Source of the DNA: Treponema sp. UBA1793
GTDB taxonomy: Bacteria; Spirochaetota; Spirochaetia; Treponematales; Treponemataceae
Assembly (NCBI GenBank): GCA_002314445.1
Contig: DCFX01000061.1
Location: 11,283 to 75,282, forward strand
Length of the DNA: 64,000 nucleotides
Direction of reading: 5' to 3'
Numbering within the stretch: the first letter of the stretch is position 1; the number at the start of each line of letters is the position of its first letter. Positions 8,217-17,244 of this stretch are shown piece by piece. The notes under the pieces are model-generated. The model was not told where the DNA came from and did no database searches. It was given only the letters and a program-made list of their open reading frames with translations. A program made the position numbers and the translations under genes.

Positions 8217-9266
8217 ATGCTTCCTGTTATTCTTTCCGGCGGATCAGGCACACGACTTTGGCCGCTTTCAACGCCTGACATACCCAAACAATTCCTTCCG
8301 CTTATGGATCCGGAACGTACTATGATCCAGCAGACAATAAGCCGGCTTGACGGACTTGATTTTATGTCATCTCCGCTTGTAATCTGCAACGGGAAACATC
8401 TCCCGCTTGTACGGTCTCAGCTCAGAACCATAGGCAGGCTTAACCGGCCTGTCATGCTTGAACCGGCCGGACGAAATACTGCACCTGCAATTGCTGCAGC
8501 CGCTCTTTACTGTATTGAAAATGAAAAAGACGGTCTGATGCTTGTTCTTGCATCAGACCATACAATTCTTAACGTTCCAGCCTTCCAAAAAGCTGTAGAA
8601 GCCGCCCGCAACGCAGCTTCCCAAAATAAATACGCGCTGTTCGGTATTGTTCCCACAAGACCTGAAACAGGATATGGCTATATTGAAACAGAATCTGCGA
8701 CGAACACCGGAGTTCTTCCTGTAAAAGCATTTAAGGAAAAACCCGATGCAGTTACTGCAGAGAAATATGCAGCGGCAAAAAATTATTTCTGGAACAGCGG
8801 TATGTTCGCCATTCCCGCCGGGTTGCTGTTACGGGAAATGGAAACAATGGAACCCGAAATGCTGGAGCATGTCAAAAATGCATATGCAAAGGCAGCACGC
8901 ACGGACGAATCGATTAAACTGGACAAAGAAAGTTTTGAACTGATAAACGGCAATTCAATTGATTACGCCGTCATGGAACATACAAAAAATGCCGTCGTTA
9001 TTCCGCTCAATGCCGGATGGAGCGATGTCGGCTCATGGGATATGGTTTGGGAGTTGTCGCAAAAAGACGAAAATGACAACGTTGCGAATAATGCAACATT
9101 CTGCAAAGACGCGTCCGGCAATATGATTCATACCGAAGACGGCAGAGCGGTCGCGCTGCTCGGTATAAAAGACTGCGTCATAATTGAATCAAAAGACGGA
9201 TTACTAATTGCGGACAAACAGTATGTACAGGAAGTAAAAAAGGCAGCAGAAAGCTTTCTGAAATAA
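8217..9266 (+). CDS. manC: Mannose-1-phosphate guanylyltransferase
   Basis: The 349-aa protein begins MLPVILSGGSGTRLWPLS, the nucleotide-binding signature of GDP-mannose pyrophosphorylases, and continues with PKQFLPL and the PAGRNTAPAIA segment. It makes GDP-mannose from mannose-1-phosphate and GTP for envelope glycans. It lacks the isomerase domain of long bifunctional ManC/AlgA proteins, so it is the short monofunctional form. The start at 8217 follows a GGGGG sequence nine bases upstream. An overlapping ATG at 8210 is in another frame. A bidirectional terminator follows at 9286. Confidence 0.92.
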   Translation: MLPVILSGGSGTRLWPLSTPDIPKQFLPLMDPERTMIQQTISRLDGLDFMSSPLVICNGKHLPLVRSQLRTIGRLNRPVMLEPAGRNTAPAIAAAALYCIENEKDGLMLVLASDHTILNVPAFQKAVEAARNAASQNKYALFGIVPTRPETGYGYIETESATNTGVLPVKAFKEKPDAVTAEKYAAAKNYFWNSGMFAIPAGLLLREMETMEPEMLEHVKNAYAKAARTDESIKLDKESFELINGNSIDYAVMEHTKNAVVIPLNAGWSDVGSWDMVWELSQKDENDNVANNATFCKDASGNMIHTEDGRAVALLGIKDCVIIESKDGLLIADKQYVQEVKKAAESFLK

Positions 9267-9285
9267 AACAGCTTGTTAGAAGCAC

Positions 9286-9320
9286 AAAAAAAGGTCTGCA
9301 ACACGATGCAGGCCTTTTTT
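9286..9320. terminator. Bidirectional intrinsic terminator between manC and nhaC
   Basis: AAGGTCTGC and GCAGGCCTT pair around an eight-base loop. The stem is flanked by A7 on one side and T6 on the other, so it can end transcripts from both the plus-strand manC and the convergent minus-strand antiporter gene. Confidence 0.85.
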
Positions 9321-9325
9321 ATACA

Positions 9326-10942
9326 CTACTCGCTTTTCATCGATCTTGGTAAAAAAATCAATCCTGCTGCAAGGGCCGCTGCGAACGTAATCCATGCTAT
9401 AAGCATATTCATAAAGATACCGCCGACAAAGAAACCGATGAGAGAGCAGACTGCAACAAAAACCGCATACGGCATCTGCGTTGCAACATGTTCAAGATGC
9501 GGACATCCCGCTCCCGTCGACGACAGAATCGTGGTATCAGAAATAGGTGATGCATGGTCGCCGAAAACTGCGCCGCCGACTACGGCCGCAATGCAGATCA
9601 TGGAAACGTTTACAAGAGCCTCATTGTTAAGACCTTTTGCCTGCGCCAGACCGACGGCAATCGGCATGACAAGCGGAATCATTATGCCGAATGTTCCCCA
9701 GCTCGTACCTGTTGCAAAAGAAATGAGCGCAGACAGCGCAAAAACAATTGCCGGAATAAACATAAGCGGGAATCTTCCTTTTACTACCAGTTCGGAAAGA
9801 TACACACCGAGCCCAAGCCCGCCGTCCGCCGGAGATGATTTTATAATACCTCCGATTGTCCATGCCATTGCAAGAATAATAAGAGCAGGAATCATGGATT
9901 TAATTCCGTCACGGAGAGCCTCACCGGCAGTACTCAGTTTCATAAGCCCGCGCAGCATGTAATAGATGTATGTCGCGACAATCGTGAAAATGATCGCATA
10001 AAAGAGTGCAACGGAAGCATCCGTATTTTTAAACGCATCGCCAAGACTCATAGAATGGACAGCCTGGCCGAACGAAGTAATTGCCTTACCGTCGACGGAA
10101 TTTTTCCATGTTGTAACAGGAAAAAAAACAAGGGCAGCAGCAATAAGGAACAAAATGGGAAAGAGCATATCAACAGGTTTTGCTTTTTCGTTCAAATTAT
10201 CCTCTACTTCGCCGGAGACCGGCCCATATTTTTCGTCGTTATACAGTTTTCCGCCGGTAAGGGCAAGCTGTTCGGATTTTTTCATAGGCCCAAAATCACG
10301 CCCTGTAACAATAAGCGAAAAAACGAGCACCAGCGTACCGAGCGCATACAGATTGTACGGAATCGAACGGATAAAGAATTCAAAGGGAGTCATTCCGAGA
10401 GAATCAAAGCCGGCTGAACCTTTTACAATTGACATAACTGTAACGACCCAGCTGGAAACAGGTGCGATGATGCAGACTGGCGCCGCCGTCGAATCAAGTA
10501 TGTATGCGAGCTTCGCACGTGAGACTTTCGTTTTATCGCAGATAGGACGCATAATCGTTCCGACCGTAAGCGAGTTGAAATAATCATCGATAAAAATAAT
10601 AATACCGAAAATAAACGACATAAGCTGGGAGCCTTTGCGGGTTTTAAGCTTTGAAGAAGCCCAGCGGCCAAAAGCCCCTGCAGAACCGGTTCTGGACAGC
10701 ATACCGACGAGACCGCCGAGTAACGCACAGAAAAGAAAAATACGGATGTTCCAGCCGTCCGCAAGAGAACCGGCAAGAGCATCCGCAAGATTCATAATTG
10801 CCAGTGCAGGATTACCGCCGGCAACAATAAGCGTTCCCGATAAAATTCCCAGGAACAATGATACGATAACGTCCTTTGTAACAAACGCGAGGACAATCGT
10901 CAGCAGAGGCGGGATAATACCCCACATTCCGAAACTTGTCAT
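9326..10942 (-). CDS. NhaC-family Na+/H+ antiporter
   Basis: The 538-aa membrane protein has about twelve or more hydrophobic segments. It carries NhaC/MleN hallmarks such as the FGDHASPISDTTILSSTGAGC segment near the C-terminus and IIIFIDDYFNSLTVGTIM in the N-terminal half. Members exchange Na+ for H+, sometimes coupled to malate/lactate or tyrosine/tyramine exchange. A GGAGGC precedes the ATG by about seven bases. It stands alone between terminators. The exact substrate cannot be read from sequence. Confidence 0.85.
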   Translation of the reverse strand: MTSFGMWGIIPPLLTIVLAFVTKDVIVSLFLGILSGTLIVAGGNPALAIMNLADALAGSLADGWNIRIFLFCALLGGLVGMLSRTGSAGAFGRWASSKLKTRKGSQLMSFIFGIIIFIDDYFNSLTVGTIMRPICDKTKVSRAKLAYILDSTAAPVCIIAPVSSWVVTVMSIVKGSAGFDSLGMTPFEFFIRSIPYNLYALGTLVLVFSLIVTGRDFGPMKKSEQLALTGGKLYNDEKYGPVSGEVEDNLNEKAKPVDMLFPILFLIAAALVFFPVTTWKNSVDGKAITSFGQAVHSMSLGDAFKNTDASVALFYAIIFTIVATYIYYMLRGLMKLSTAGEALRDGIKSMIPALIILAMAWTIGGIIKSSPADGGLGLGVYLSELVVKGRFPLMFIPAIVFALSALISFATGTSWGTFGIMIPLVMPIAVGLAQAKGLNNEALVNVSMICIAAVVGGAVFGDHASPISDTTILSSTGAGCPHLEHVATQMPYAVFVAVCSLIGFFVGGIFMNMLIAWITFAAALAAGLIFLPRSMKSE

Positions 10943-11022
10943 TTTAAAAAAAAGCCTCCATACATAAGCAGTAGGCTCCTATTTTATCATGGAAAGCTTT
11001 CTTTGAGAATCTTTTTTTTCTT

Positions 11023-12162
11023 TTATGATTCAAGTTTCATGTCACCGTCCTTTATCAGCCCGCGCTTCCGCATAAAAACGTAAATGACGTACGAAAGGAT
11101 TCCCGGCAGGATAAAATCAATAATAACTATTTTAGCAATAACAAGAACAGCGCTCTCTGTACCGGCCATAGCCTGATACGTCATTATCTGACCGACGAGT
11201 CCGCTTGTTCCCATTCCTGCTCCGGCAGGGAGCGTTTTCATCTTAAACAGGCACGAAGCAATCGGGCCTGTTATGGCTGAAGCAAGCGTCGGCGGAATCC
11301 ATATAAGAGGATTTTTGCAGATGTTCGGAATCTGAAGCATTGACGTGCCGATTCCCTGTGCAAAAAAACCGTTAAAACCGTTATCTCTGAAACTTATAAC
11401 CGCAAAACCTATCATCTGCGCGCTGCATCCGGCGGTCGACGCGCCTCCGGCGATTCCCGTCATACCCAGAATGATTGCGATTGCCGCAGAACTGATGGGA
11501 AGCGTAAGAATCATTCCCATAACGACCGCAAGCACAATCCCCATCCAGAACGGCTGCAGTTCCGTAGCCTTCTGGATTCCCGCACCGAGCGCGGACGAAC
11601 CGGCGGCAAGAGCCGGACCGAGCAGAACGGCAGCGATGCATCCTGAAAGCACCGTAACTGCCGGTACGACGATAATATCCACTTTCGTTTTTCCCGCAAC
11701 GAGCCGCCCCAGTTCCGCACCTGCGAGAGCCGCGACAAATGCGCTCAGCGGATCGCCGGGACCGGCCATAAGGACAGCACCGCTTTCTGCAATGAAAGCA
11801 GTCGATTTGCATGCAACGGCGGCAATAAATTTCGTCGAATAAGCGCCGACTGTTCCGGTAAGAAGGCTTCCGTAAATTGCAAGCTTGGGTGAGCCGAGCG
11901 AATGCGCAACACCGGCTGCTATACCTGCGCCTGTCAAAACAGTGAGCAGCTGGCCGATGCATACCATGAATCTTCCGGTATACACGAGTGCAGCATGTAC
12001 GCGGGTACAAGTATATGCACCGTCGACAATATTCAGCGAATCGGCAGCGGGAAAAAATCCGCCTATCTGCTTTATAATCAGACCGATGATGAGCGTCGAA
12101 AAAAGACCGAGCGCCATACCGCCGAATGCATCGACAAAATACCTCTTAAAGTATTTGTTCAT
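11023..12162 (-). CDS. Orphan PTS EIIC-like membrane protein (PTS_EIIC_2 family)
   Basis: The 379-aa protein is highly hydrophobic and Gly/Ala-rich with about nine or ten membrane spans. The region around FRDNGFNGFFAQGIGTSMLQIPNICKNP, together with LPAGAGMGTSGLVGQI, matches the stand-alone PTS_EIIC_2 family. No EIIA, EIIB, HPr or EI gene is nearby, so whether it works with phosphotransfer is open. The frame is open to 12315, but a perfect GGAGG seven bases before the ATG at 12162 fixes the start. Function beyond a membrane carrier is uncertain. Confidence 0.7.
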   Translation of the reverse strand: MNKYFKRYFVDAFGGMALGLFSTLIIGLIIKQIGGFFPAADSLNIVDGAYTCTRVHAALVYTGRFMVCIGQLLTVLTGAGIAAGVAHSLGSPKLAIYGSLLTGTVGAYSTKFIAAVACKSTAFIAESGAVLMAGPGDPLSAFVAALAGAELGRLVAGKTKVDIIVVPAVTVLSGCIAAVLLGPALAAGSSALGAGIQKATELQPFWMGIVLAVVMGMILTLPISSAAIAIILGMTGIAGGASTAGCSAQMIGFAVISFRDNGFNGFFAQGIGTSMLQIPNICKNPLIWIPPTLASAITGPIASCLFKMKTLPAGAGMGTSGLVGQIMTYQAMAGTESAVLVIAKIVIIDFILPGILSYVIYVFMRKRGLIKDGDMKLES

Positions 12163-12390
12163 AGCAACCTCCATTTTGGAAACGAGAGAATGATAAAATG
12201 TATCGGGTTGATATACTTGTTGATGCTGATACGCAAGGTGCCGTAGCACAATGGTAATGCCGTTCCAAAATGGATTCAGCAGTGGGTCATCACAAACGTA
12301 ACATCGATGATGCATGCACTATAGCAAAACTGCAGAGGAAAATCAACCGGGCTGCAGGTTCCGGCAAGGCTGTTCCTTATTTATTTCTGT

Positions 12391-12399
12391 TGATATAAT
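12391..12399 (+). promoter_or_regulatory. Extended -10 promoter of the GNAT-Nudix gene, probably leaderless
   Basis: TGA followed by TATAAT (12394-12399) gives an extended -10 element seven bases before the ATG at 12407. The -35 region (TGTTCC) is weak, and no Shine-Dalgarno sequence fits between. Confidence 0.55.
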
Positions 12400-12406
12400 T
12401 CCCCGT

Positions 12407-13513
12407 ATGATAAACGAAGATTATACATTCCGTCCAGCGGCAGAAGAAGATACCGCTGCGCTGCTTGAAATATATGCACCGTATGTCATCAACACCGCGG
12501 TATCTTTTGAGTATGATGTTCCTTCACCTGAAGAATTCCGCTCCCGGATACACACTACACTCAGGTACTATCCCTATATTGTTGCGGTAAACAGGAACGG
12601 CAGAATCGACGGATATGTGTATGCGTCTCAGTTTCACGCACGAAGGGCGTATGAACACTGTGCGGAACTTTCAATATATCTACGGGAATCATGCAGGGGC
12701 ATGGGACTGGGAACGGCGTTATATGAACAGATAGAGGAAAAACTCAGGCAGCAGGGAATTCTGAATATATACGCCTGTATTGCTTCAACACCGCGGACAA
12801 ATGACAGCCATCTGACAAATACAAGCCCGCTTTTTCACGCAAAATGCGGATTCAAAACTGTCGCCCGTTTTACCGGATGCGGCTGCAAGTTCGGCCAGTG
12901 GTATGACATGATTTACATGGAAAAAATCATCGGCACGAACCCAACCGAAACGGTACTGCCGCCGGCAGAACCCGAAAAATGGGACATTTACGATGTAAAC
13001 AGGCAGCCTTCAGGGCGTACGATGCTCCGCGGTTCCATGAACAGCCCGGGAGATTACCACATTGTCGTGCACGTGTGCATTTTCGGAAGGGACGGACGTA
13101 TGCTCATTCAACAGCGCGCTCACGACAAAGCAGGCTGGCCGGACAAATGGGACTTTACAATCGGCGGGCATGTTGTTGCGGGAGAGACAAGCCGGCAGGG
13201 AGCGGAACGGGAACTCCGTGAAGAGCTGGGGATTGAACTCGTCCTTACCGAAGCTCCTTACTTCACCATAACATTCTCCGACGGGTTCGACGATTATTAT
13301 CTTATCGAAAAAGACGTCAGCCCTGATGCTGTTACGCTGCAGAAAGAAGAAGTTCAGAAAGTAAAATATGCGTCAAAAGAAGAAATCAAAAAAATGATTT
13401 CGGACGGTTCTTTTATAGACTACCACGACGGACTTGTCGACTTACTATACGCAATGAAAGTATGCAGAGGAGCACATGCGTCAAGCGGCACAGAGGAAGC
13501 GCAAAAAACATAA
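12407..13513 (+). CDS. Fused GNAT acetyltransferase and Nudix hydrolase
   Basis: The 368-aa protein has two domains. Residues about 5-165 are a GNAT acetyltransferase of the phosphinothricin/PAT-like type (YTFRPAAEEDTAALLEIYAPYV, then the acetyl-CoA loop RGMGLGTALYEQIEEKL). Residues about 185-345 are a Nudix hydrolase with a complete Nudix box that fits GX5EX7REUXEEXGU (GGHVVAGETSRQGAERELRE and onward), preceded by IQQRAHDKAGWPDKWDF, close to the YfcD/IPP-isomerase-like branch. The fusion is uninterrupted. The start at 12407 was chosen because conserved GNAT sequence begins there and a -10 box lies just before it. Substrates of both domains are unknown. Confidence 0.85.
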   Translation: MINEDYTFRPAAEEDTAALLEIYAPYVINTAVSFEYDVPSPEEFRSRIHTTLRYYPYIVAVNRNGRIDGYVYASQFHARRAYEHCAELSIYLRESCRGMGLGTALYEQIEEKLRQQGILNIYACIASTPRTNDSHLTNTSPLFHAKCGFKTVARFTGCGCKFGQWYDMIYMEKIIGTNPTETVLPPAEPEKWDIYDVNRQPSGRTMLRGSMNSPGDYHIVVHVCIFGRDGRMLIQQRAHDKAGWPDKWDFTIGGHVVAGETSRQGAERELREELGIELVLTEAPYFTITFSDGFDDYYLIEKDVSPDAVTLQKEEVQKVKYASKEEIKKMISDGSFIDYHDGLVDLLYAMKVCRGAHASSGTEEAQKT

Positions 13514-13534
13514 ATATGATAAAATGATACAGGT

Positions 13535-14434
13535 ATGTACAAACAGTTTCGTATTTTTTATTCTGCAGTTGTTGTTCTATTCATTTCGCTAAGTCTCTCC
13601 GCCCAGCCCGTGCAGACCGCAGTATCTGCCTCCGATCCGTACGGAATTGATTTTTCAAAAATCACGGGACGCCCGGCACTCGTTTCCGAATACCGCGGAG
13701 AGGATCTGGACTCGCTTGTACTGCACAGCTCAAACAACTATGACAAAGGGCGGCTTACATCAACGCAACTGTATGACGACAACGGAAGCCTGAAGACAAC
13801 AACCCGCTACACCTACACAGAACGCGGATATCCTGCCGGAATAGAAGGTTTTGATGCAGGAGGTATGCGCCTCTGGAAATATGTATACACATACGACAGG
13901 TTCGGAAGACAAACAGAAGAATCATCTTTCACCGGAACAAGCACGCTCGAGTGGAAAGCTGTATCGTCATATAATTCCGCAGGACAACTCACGACCCGCA
14001 TTACATATGATGATAAAGATGTCATCACGCTCAGAGAATCATTCAAATACAACGACCGCAATTTTATGTATGCAGATATAACACAGTACCCCGACGGCAA
14101 AATTCTCAAGCGTATCATTTACACATATACAGCCGGCGGACACATTGCGTTTGAAGACCATTACAACAACGCCGGTTTTTATGAACAGGTCGGTTACTCA
14201 TACACCGACGACGGAAACATAATAAGTTTTTCTTCCGTCGACAAAAAAGGCAGACTGAAAAGCAGAACAACTCTGCAGTACGGGCCCGGAGGGAAAATAG
14301 AAAACGAAAAAATATACGACGAAGCTCAAAAGCTTTCCGCGAATATCACCTATATCTACGACAGCCGGGGAAACTGGATATGGAAATACGACGGAAAGAT
14401 GTACACGATTCGGAAAATAATTTACGGAGAATAA
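13535..14434 (+). CDS. Exported YD-repeat-like protein upstream of a two-component system
   Basis: The 299-aa protein has a signal peptide ending near LSLSAQP. After that it carries repeating tyrosine/aspartate-rich units such as RYTYTERGYP, YTYDRFGRQ, FKYNDRNFM, YSYTDDGNI and YIYDSRGNWIWKYDG. These resemble the YD/RHS-type beta repeats of secreted proteins, here in a short stand-alone form without a toxin domain. It ends two bases before the start of the response regulator gene, so the three genes are probably co-transcribed. This placement suggests an envelope component sensed or controlled by the kinase. Function is otherwise unknown. Confidence 0.65.
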   Translation: MYKQFRIFYSAVVVLFISLSLSAQPVQTAVSASDPYGIDFSKITGRPALVSEYRGEDLDSLVLHSSNNYDKGRLTSTQLYDDNGSLKTTTRYTYTERGYPAGIEGFDAGGMRLWKYVYTYDRFGRQTEESSFTGTSTLEWKAVSSYNSAGQLTTRITYDDKDVITLRESFKYNDRNFMYADITQYPDGKILKRIIYTYTAGGHIAFEDHYNNAGFYEQVGYSYTDDGNIISFSSVDKKGRLKSRTTLQYGPGGKIENEKIYDEAQKLSANITYIYDSRGNWIWKYDGKMYTIRKIIYGE

Positions 14435-14435
14435 T

Positions 14436-15131
14436 ATGGCTTGCATACTGCTCGTTGAAGACAATCAATTGATAACAGAAGCTGTCTCAGGCTATCTGCA
14501 GGTCGAAGGCTATCAGACAGTCGTGTTCGGTAAGACTGCGGGAGTACTCGATCTTATCAAACGCGGGACAATAGATCTTGCCATACTCGACATCATGCTT
14601 CCGGACGGAAACGGTTTCGTTCTCGCGAAGGACATCAGAAAAATTTCAAATCTGCCGATTATTTTTCTTACTGCGAAAGATTCCGAGTCGGATCGTATTC
14701 TCGGATTTGAAACGGGGGCGGATGACTACGTATGCAAGCCGTTCTCAACAAAAGAGCTCGTATTGCGCGTACAGGTGCTGCTCAAACGGACTGGCGTAAT
14801 CGGAAATACATCGTCGGAAAGCAGGCAGATATGGTTGCTGGGCAAAGATGTTATGGAAATAGACAATGACAAGCACACGCTTTTTATCAACGATAGTGAA
14901 GTATATCTGACAGGAGCCGAATGGAAACTCCTGCTCTATCTGTCCGGAGCCCCGAATCAGGTCATATCGCGGGAAAAACTGCTCACGGAATGTCTTGATT
15001 ATTATTTTGAAGGGTCAGAGAGGACTATAGACACGCACATTGCAAATCTCCGTACAAAACTCGGCAACGGCGACTGGATCGGCACGGTACGGGGGTTCGG
15101 TTACCGGTTCAATGGTGAGAGCAGAATATGA
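14436..15131 (+). CDS. OmpR/PhoB-family response regulator
   Basis: The 231-aa protein has a receiver domain (about 1-115) with acidic pocket ED near residue 8, phosphoacceptor D52 in AILDIMLPDG and the conserved lysine in VCKPFS. The C-terminal winged helix (about 140-228) ends in the typical GTVRGFGYRF. It should bind DNA after phosphorylation by the kinase encoded next. A GGAG from the end of the previous gene serves as its ribosome-binding site. Its stop overlaps the kinase start by four bases (ATGA). Confidence 0.93.
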   Translation: MACILLVEDNQLITEAVSGYLQVEGYQTVVFGKTAGVLDLIKRGTIDLAILDIMLPDGNGFVLAKDIRKISNLPIIFLTAKDSESDRILGFETGADDYVCKPFSTKELVLRVQVLLKRTGVIGNTSSESRQIWLLGKDVMEIDNDKHTLFINDSEVYLTGAEWKLLLYLSGAPNQVISREKLLTECLDYYFEGSERTIDTHIANLRTKLGNGDWIGTVRGFGYRFNGESRI

Positions 15132-16516
15132 CAAGCATCTTCCGAAAGATATACATCGGCCACTTAGCCGCATCGGTAAGCGTCCTTGTTATTATGTCGC
15201 TTATATTCATTTTTGCAATACGTTCGTCAATTTCGCACTGGAACCGGGACGAAAACGCAGAAATAGAAAAAATGCTGCTGCCTCTTATATCAAAAGTATA
15301 CAGACTGAGAGGCGGACTTGATTCAAATGCACTTGAATCCGCACTGCTGCCGTATACAACCGACTCAATGTATATTTACGTTTTCGACGTGAACAAACGA
15401 CCGGTACTGCTCATGAACAAGGGGCGGCGCGTTACAACTGATGCTGTCGAACAACAGGTCGGAAGCCTCTCAACATTCCTTTCCCTCAATACACCGGCAC
15501 AGATAAAGGACAGCAGTAAAATAGTCGGGTATCTCTCGGTAAACAGCGCGGACTTTCTTACCTATCGGGCAAACAGGCAGTTCATAGCATCAATGCGCAA
15601 AACCGTGCTTGCCGGCGCAGTTACCGCTATCGTCATAGCCCTTGCCATTTCAGCTTTTATCTCGTCTATATTTTCAAAACAGACATCATCTCTTGTAAAT
15701 GAAATCACTGCACTGGGAAACGGCAGCCGCACCGTTACGTTCACGCATCTTGACACCACAGAATTTGACAGGATTGCGACCACTGAAGAAAAACTCCAGA
15801 ACCAGCTGCTCAAAGAGGAATCGCTCCGCCGCCAGTGGATGCAGGATGTGTCTCACGATCTCCGCACTCCTGTAACTGCAGTAAAAGTGCAGCTTGAAGC
15901 CATAAACGACGGCGTACTTCCTGCTACGACAGAACGTTTCGCAAGCCTCCTCGGCGAAATAAGCCATATCGAAAGGCTTGTAAATAATCTTCATGATTTA
16001 AGCCGGTACGAATCTCCGGAAATGCAGATAACACCTGTAAAAATCTATCCTCAGGCTTTTATAAGCGATACAAAAGAACGGTTTGAACTGCTTGCGAACC
16101 AGAAAAACATTAATTTTTCCTGCTCATGCGGATTTTCCACTCCATTCGCTGCAGACGAATTTCTTCTGCAGCGCTGTGTGTCGAATGTCATGCAGAATGC
16201 CATTCAGTATACAACACCCGGAAGCTGCATAAACATAGCGATGACATGTACAGACGAAAATGACAGTGACAGAACTATCACTATAGAGGTAATGAATACA
16301 GGTGAATTAAGCGAGGAAGATATTATTCATGTGTTTGACCGGCTGTACCGCGGGGATAAATCACGCACTAGCGGCGGGTCGGGACTTGGACTTTCAATCG
16401 CAAAAGCGATTATGAATCTGCACCGTGGTACAATCACTGCGTCGAACAAAGACGGTATGGCATGTTTTACTATTGTCTTTCCCTTCATACCAGCGTCCGA
16501 CGGTACATCGATATAA
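15128..16516 (+). CDS. Sensor histidine kinase
   Basis: The 462-aa protein has two membrane spans (about 12-32 and 158-182) enclosing an extracytoplasmic sensor region of about 125 residues. The H-box VSHDLRTPVTAVK carries H243, followed by the N-box VMQNAIQYT and the G-box GGSGLGLSIAKAI. A linker of about 50 residues stands where HAMP is usual. It should phosphorylate the response regulator whose gene overlaps it by four bases. The ligand is unknown; the exported YD-repeat protein in the same operon is a candidate partner. A strong terminator follows directly. Confidence 0.93.
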   Translation: MTSIFRKIYIGHLAASVSVLVIMSLIFIFAIRSSISHWNRDENAEIEKMLLPLISKVYRLRGGLDSNALESALLPYTTDSMYIYVFDVNKRPVLLMNKGRRVTTDAVEQQVGSLSTFLSLNTPAQIKDSSKIVGYLSVNSADFLTYRANRQFIASMRKTVLAGAVTAIVIALAISAFISSIFSKQTSSLVNEITALGNGSRTVTFTHLDTTEFDRIATTEEKLQNQLLKEESLRRQWMQDVSHDLRTPVTAVKVQLEAINDGVLPATTERFASLLGEISHIERLVNNLHDLSRYESPEMQITPVKIYPQAFISDTKERFELLANQKNINFSCSCGFSTPFAADEFLLQRCVSNVMQNAIQYTTPGSCINIAMTCTDENDSDRTITIEVMNTGELSEEDIIHVFDRLYRGDKSRTSGGSGLGLSIAKAIMNLHRGTITASNKDGMACFTIVFPFIPASDGTSI

Positions 16517-16561
16517 AAAAAGGGTCATCCCGTAAGTTAAACTTACGGGATGACCCTTTTT
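16515..16561. terminator. Strong bidirectional terminator after the two-component operon
   Basis: AGGGTCATCCCGTAAGTT and its exact complement form an 18-bp stem with almost no loop, flanked by A7 and T5. It ends the plus-strand kinase operon and also lies just beyond the stop of the small minus-strand lipoprotein gene. Confidence 0.92.
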
Positions 16562-16587
16562 ACGTCTGAGCGTTATGCTTTCAGAAA

Positions 16588-16833
16588 TTAGTTGCTTGCG
16601 GCTGAATCAGCTGCAGGAGCAGTTGCATCAGTTGTTGCAGCAGCAGCTGCCGTTGAATCAGCAGAATTGTCTGTTGTTGCGGCAGCAGCATCAGATGTTG
16701 TTGTTGTCGTATCGGTTGTTGCCTGTTCTGTTGTTGTTGTGTCTGTTGTTGCAGCAGCTTCTTTTTTGCTGCAGGAAACTGCGAACATGGAAATGAGAGC
16801 AACTGCGCTAACGATCATAATAATCTTTTTCAT
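16588..16833 (-). CDS. Small Ala/Thr-rich lipoprotein
   Basis: The 81-aa product starts MKKIIMIVSAVALISMFAVSC, a clear lipoprotein signal with the lipobox cysteine at residue 21. The mature part is a low-complexity run of Ala, Thr, Asp and Ser with two or three Lys/Glu at its start. Such tails are probably disordered. A ribosome-binding site (GGGGT) is near the ATG. Open frames also exist on the opposite strand, but only this frame has a signal peptide. No function can be assigned; a small abundant envelope spacer is one possibility. Confidence 0.75.
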   Translation of the reverse strand: MKKIIMIVSAVALISMFAVSCSKKEAAATTDTTTTEQATTDTTTTTSDAAAATTDNSADSTAAAAATTDATAPAADSAASN

Positions 16834-16988
16834 ACTATTTACCCCTTAATCATAAAGATTGCTTTTTAGTAAGGAAGGTCATAAAGCTTTGCTTCATGTC
16901 GCCGTTCCTTTTGACAAGACCCACTGTACCAGATGTATGTCAAGATTTTATGCCTTCAAATGTCAAGATTGTGTGAAGATTGAAGAAA
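16834..16988. other. Upstream region of the small lipoprotein gene
   Basis: No gene is seen. The part next to 16834 is AT-rich and should hold the promoter of the small lipoprotein on the minus strand. The rest leads into the repeat elements at 16989-17245. Confidence 0.4.
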
Positions 16989-17115
16989 GACGCAGGATTT
17001 GCATCCATGCAAATCCTGCTTACCGGGAATTGCCCCGGCTCGCGCAACGAGCTCGCCGGGATTCCCGCCTGACTGAACCGCCATCCATGGCGGGTATTTT
17101 TTTCTTTTATTCGAC
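16989..17115 (+). repeat. Modular three-hairpin element, copy 2
   Basis: This 127-bp copy matches 3442-3568 closely and without indels: GCAGGATTTGCATCCATGC..., then the GGGAATT...GATTCCC stem, then CCGCCATCCATGGCGG followed by a T-rich tail ending TATTCGAC. Here it does not follow a plus-strand stop codon. It faces a related element that comes in from the minus strand. Confidence 0.8.
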
Positions 17116-17118
17116 TAA

Positions 17119-17244
17119 CCGTGCGTTTAAAATAAAACTGCCCGCACGGAGGCGGGCCACAGCAAGGCGGGAAAATCATTGCAGCGGTACTACGCTTAAG
17201 ATTTTCCCGCAGTCAGGAAATTACATGGATGTAATTTCCTGACT
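17119..17244 (-). repeat. Related three-hairpin element at the stop codon of the ABC ATPase gene
   Basis: Read on the minus strand, the first hairpin has perfect 16-bp arms (17229-17244 and 17211-17226) with a CATCCATG apex and overlaps the TAG stop at 17243-17245. The second is GCGGGAAAATC/GATTTTCCCGC (17200-17210 and 17167-17177). The third is a GC-rich GCCCGC...GCGGGC stem with a T-rich tail. The order and the shared apex match the plus-strand element, but the stem sequences differ. Confidence 0.7.

Noticed and set aside
11381..12010. A 209-codon Arg/Cys-rich frame inside the PTS EIIC gene
   Set aside because: The composition is typical of a shifted frame over a GC-rich membrane-protein gene; the EIIC frame has the conserved motifs and the ribosome-binding site.
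12237..12303. A tRNA-like stretch with a D-arm-like GCA...TGC and a CCA in a possible anticodon loop
   Set aside because: No seven-bp acceptor stem closes it, the anticodon stem has only about four pairs with a wobble, and the T arm lacks GGTTC. At most it is a decayed remnant.
16581..16849. Gln/Leu-rich and Ala/Val-rich frames overlapping the small lipoprotein gene
   Set aside because: They are shadows of its low-complexity Ala/Thr codons. Only the minus-strand frame with the lipobox has a coherent start and signal.
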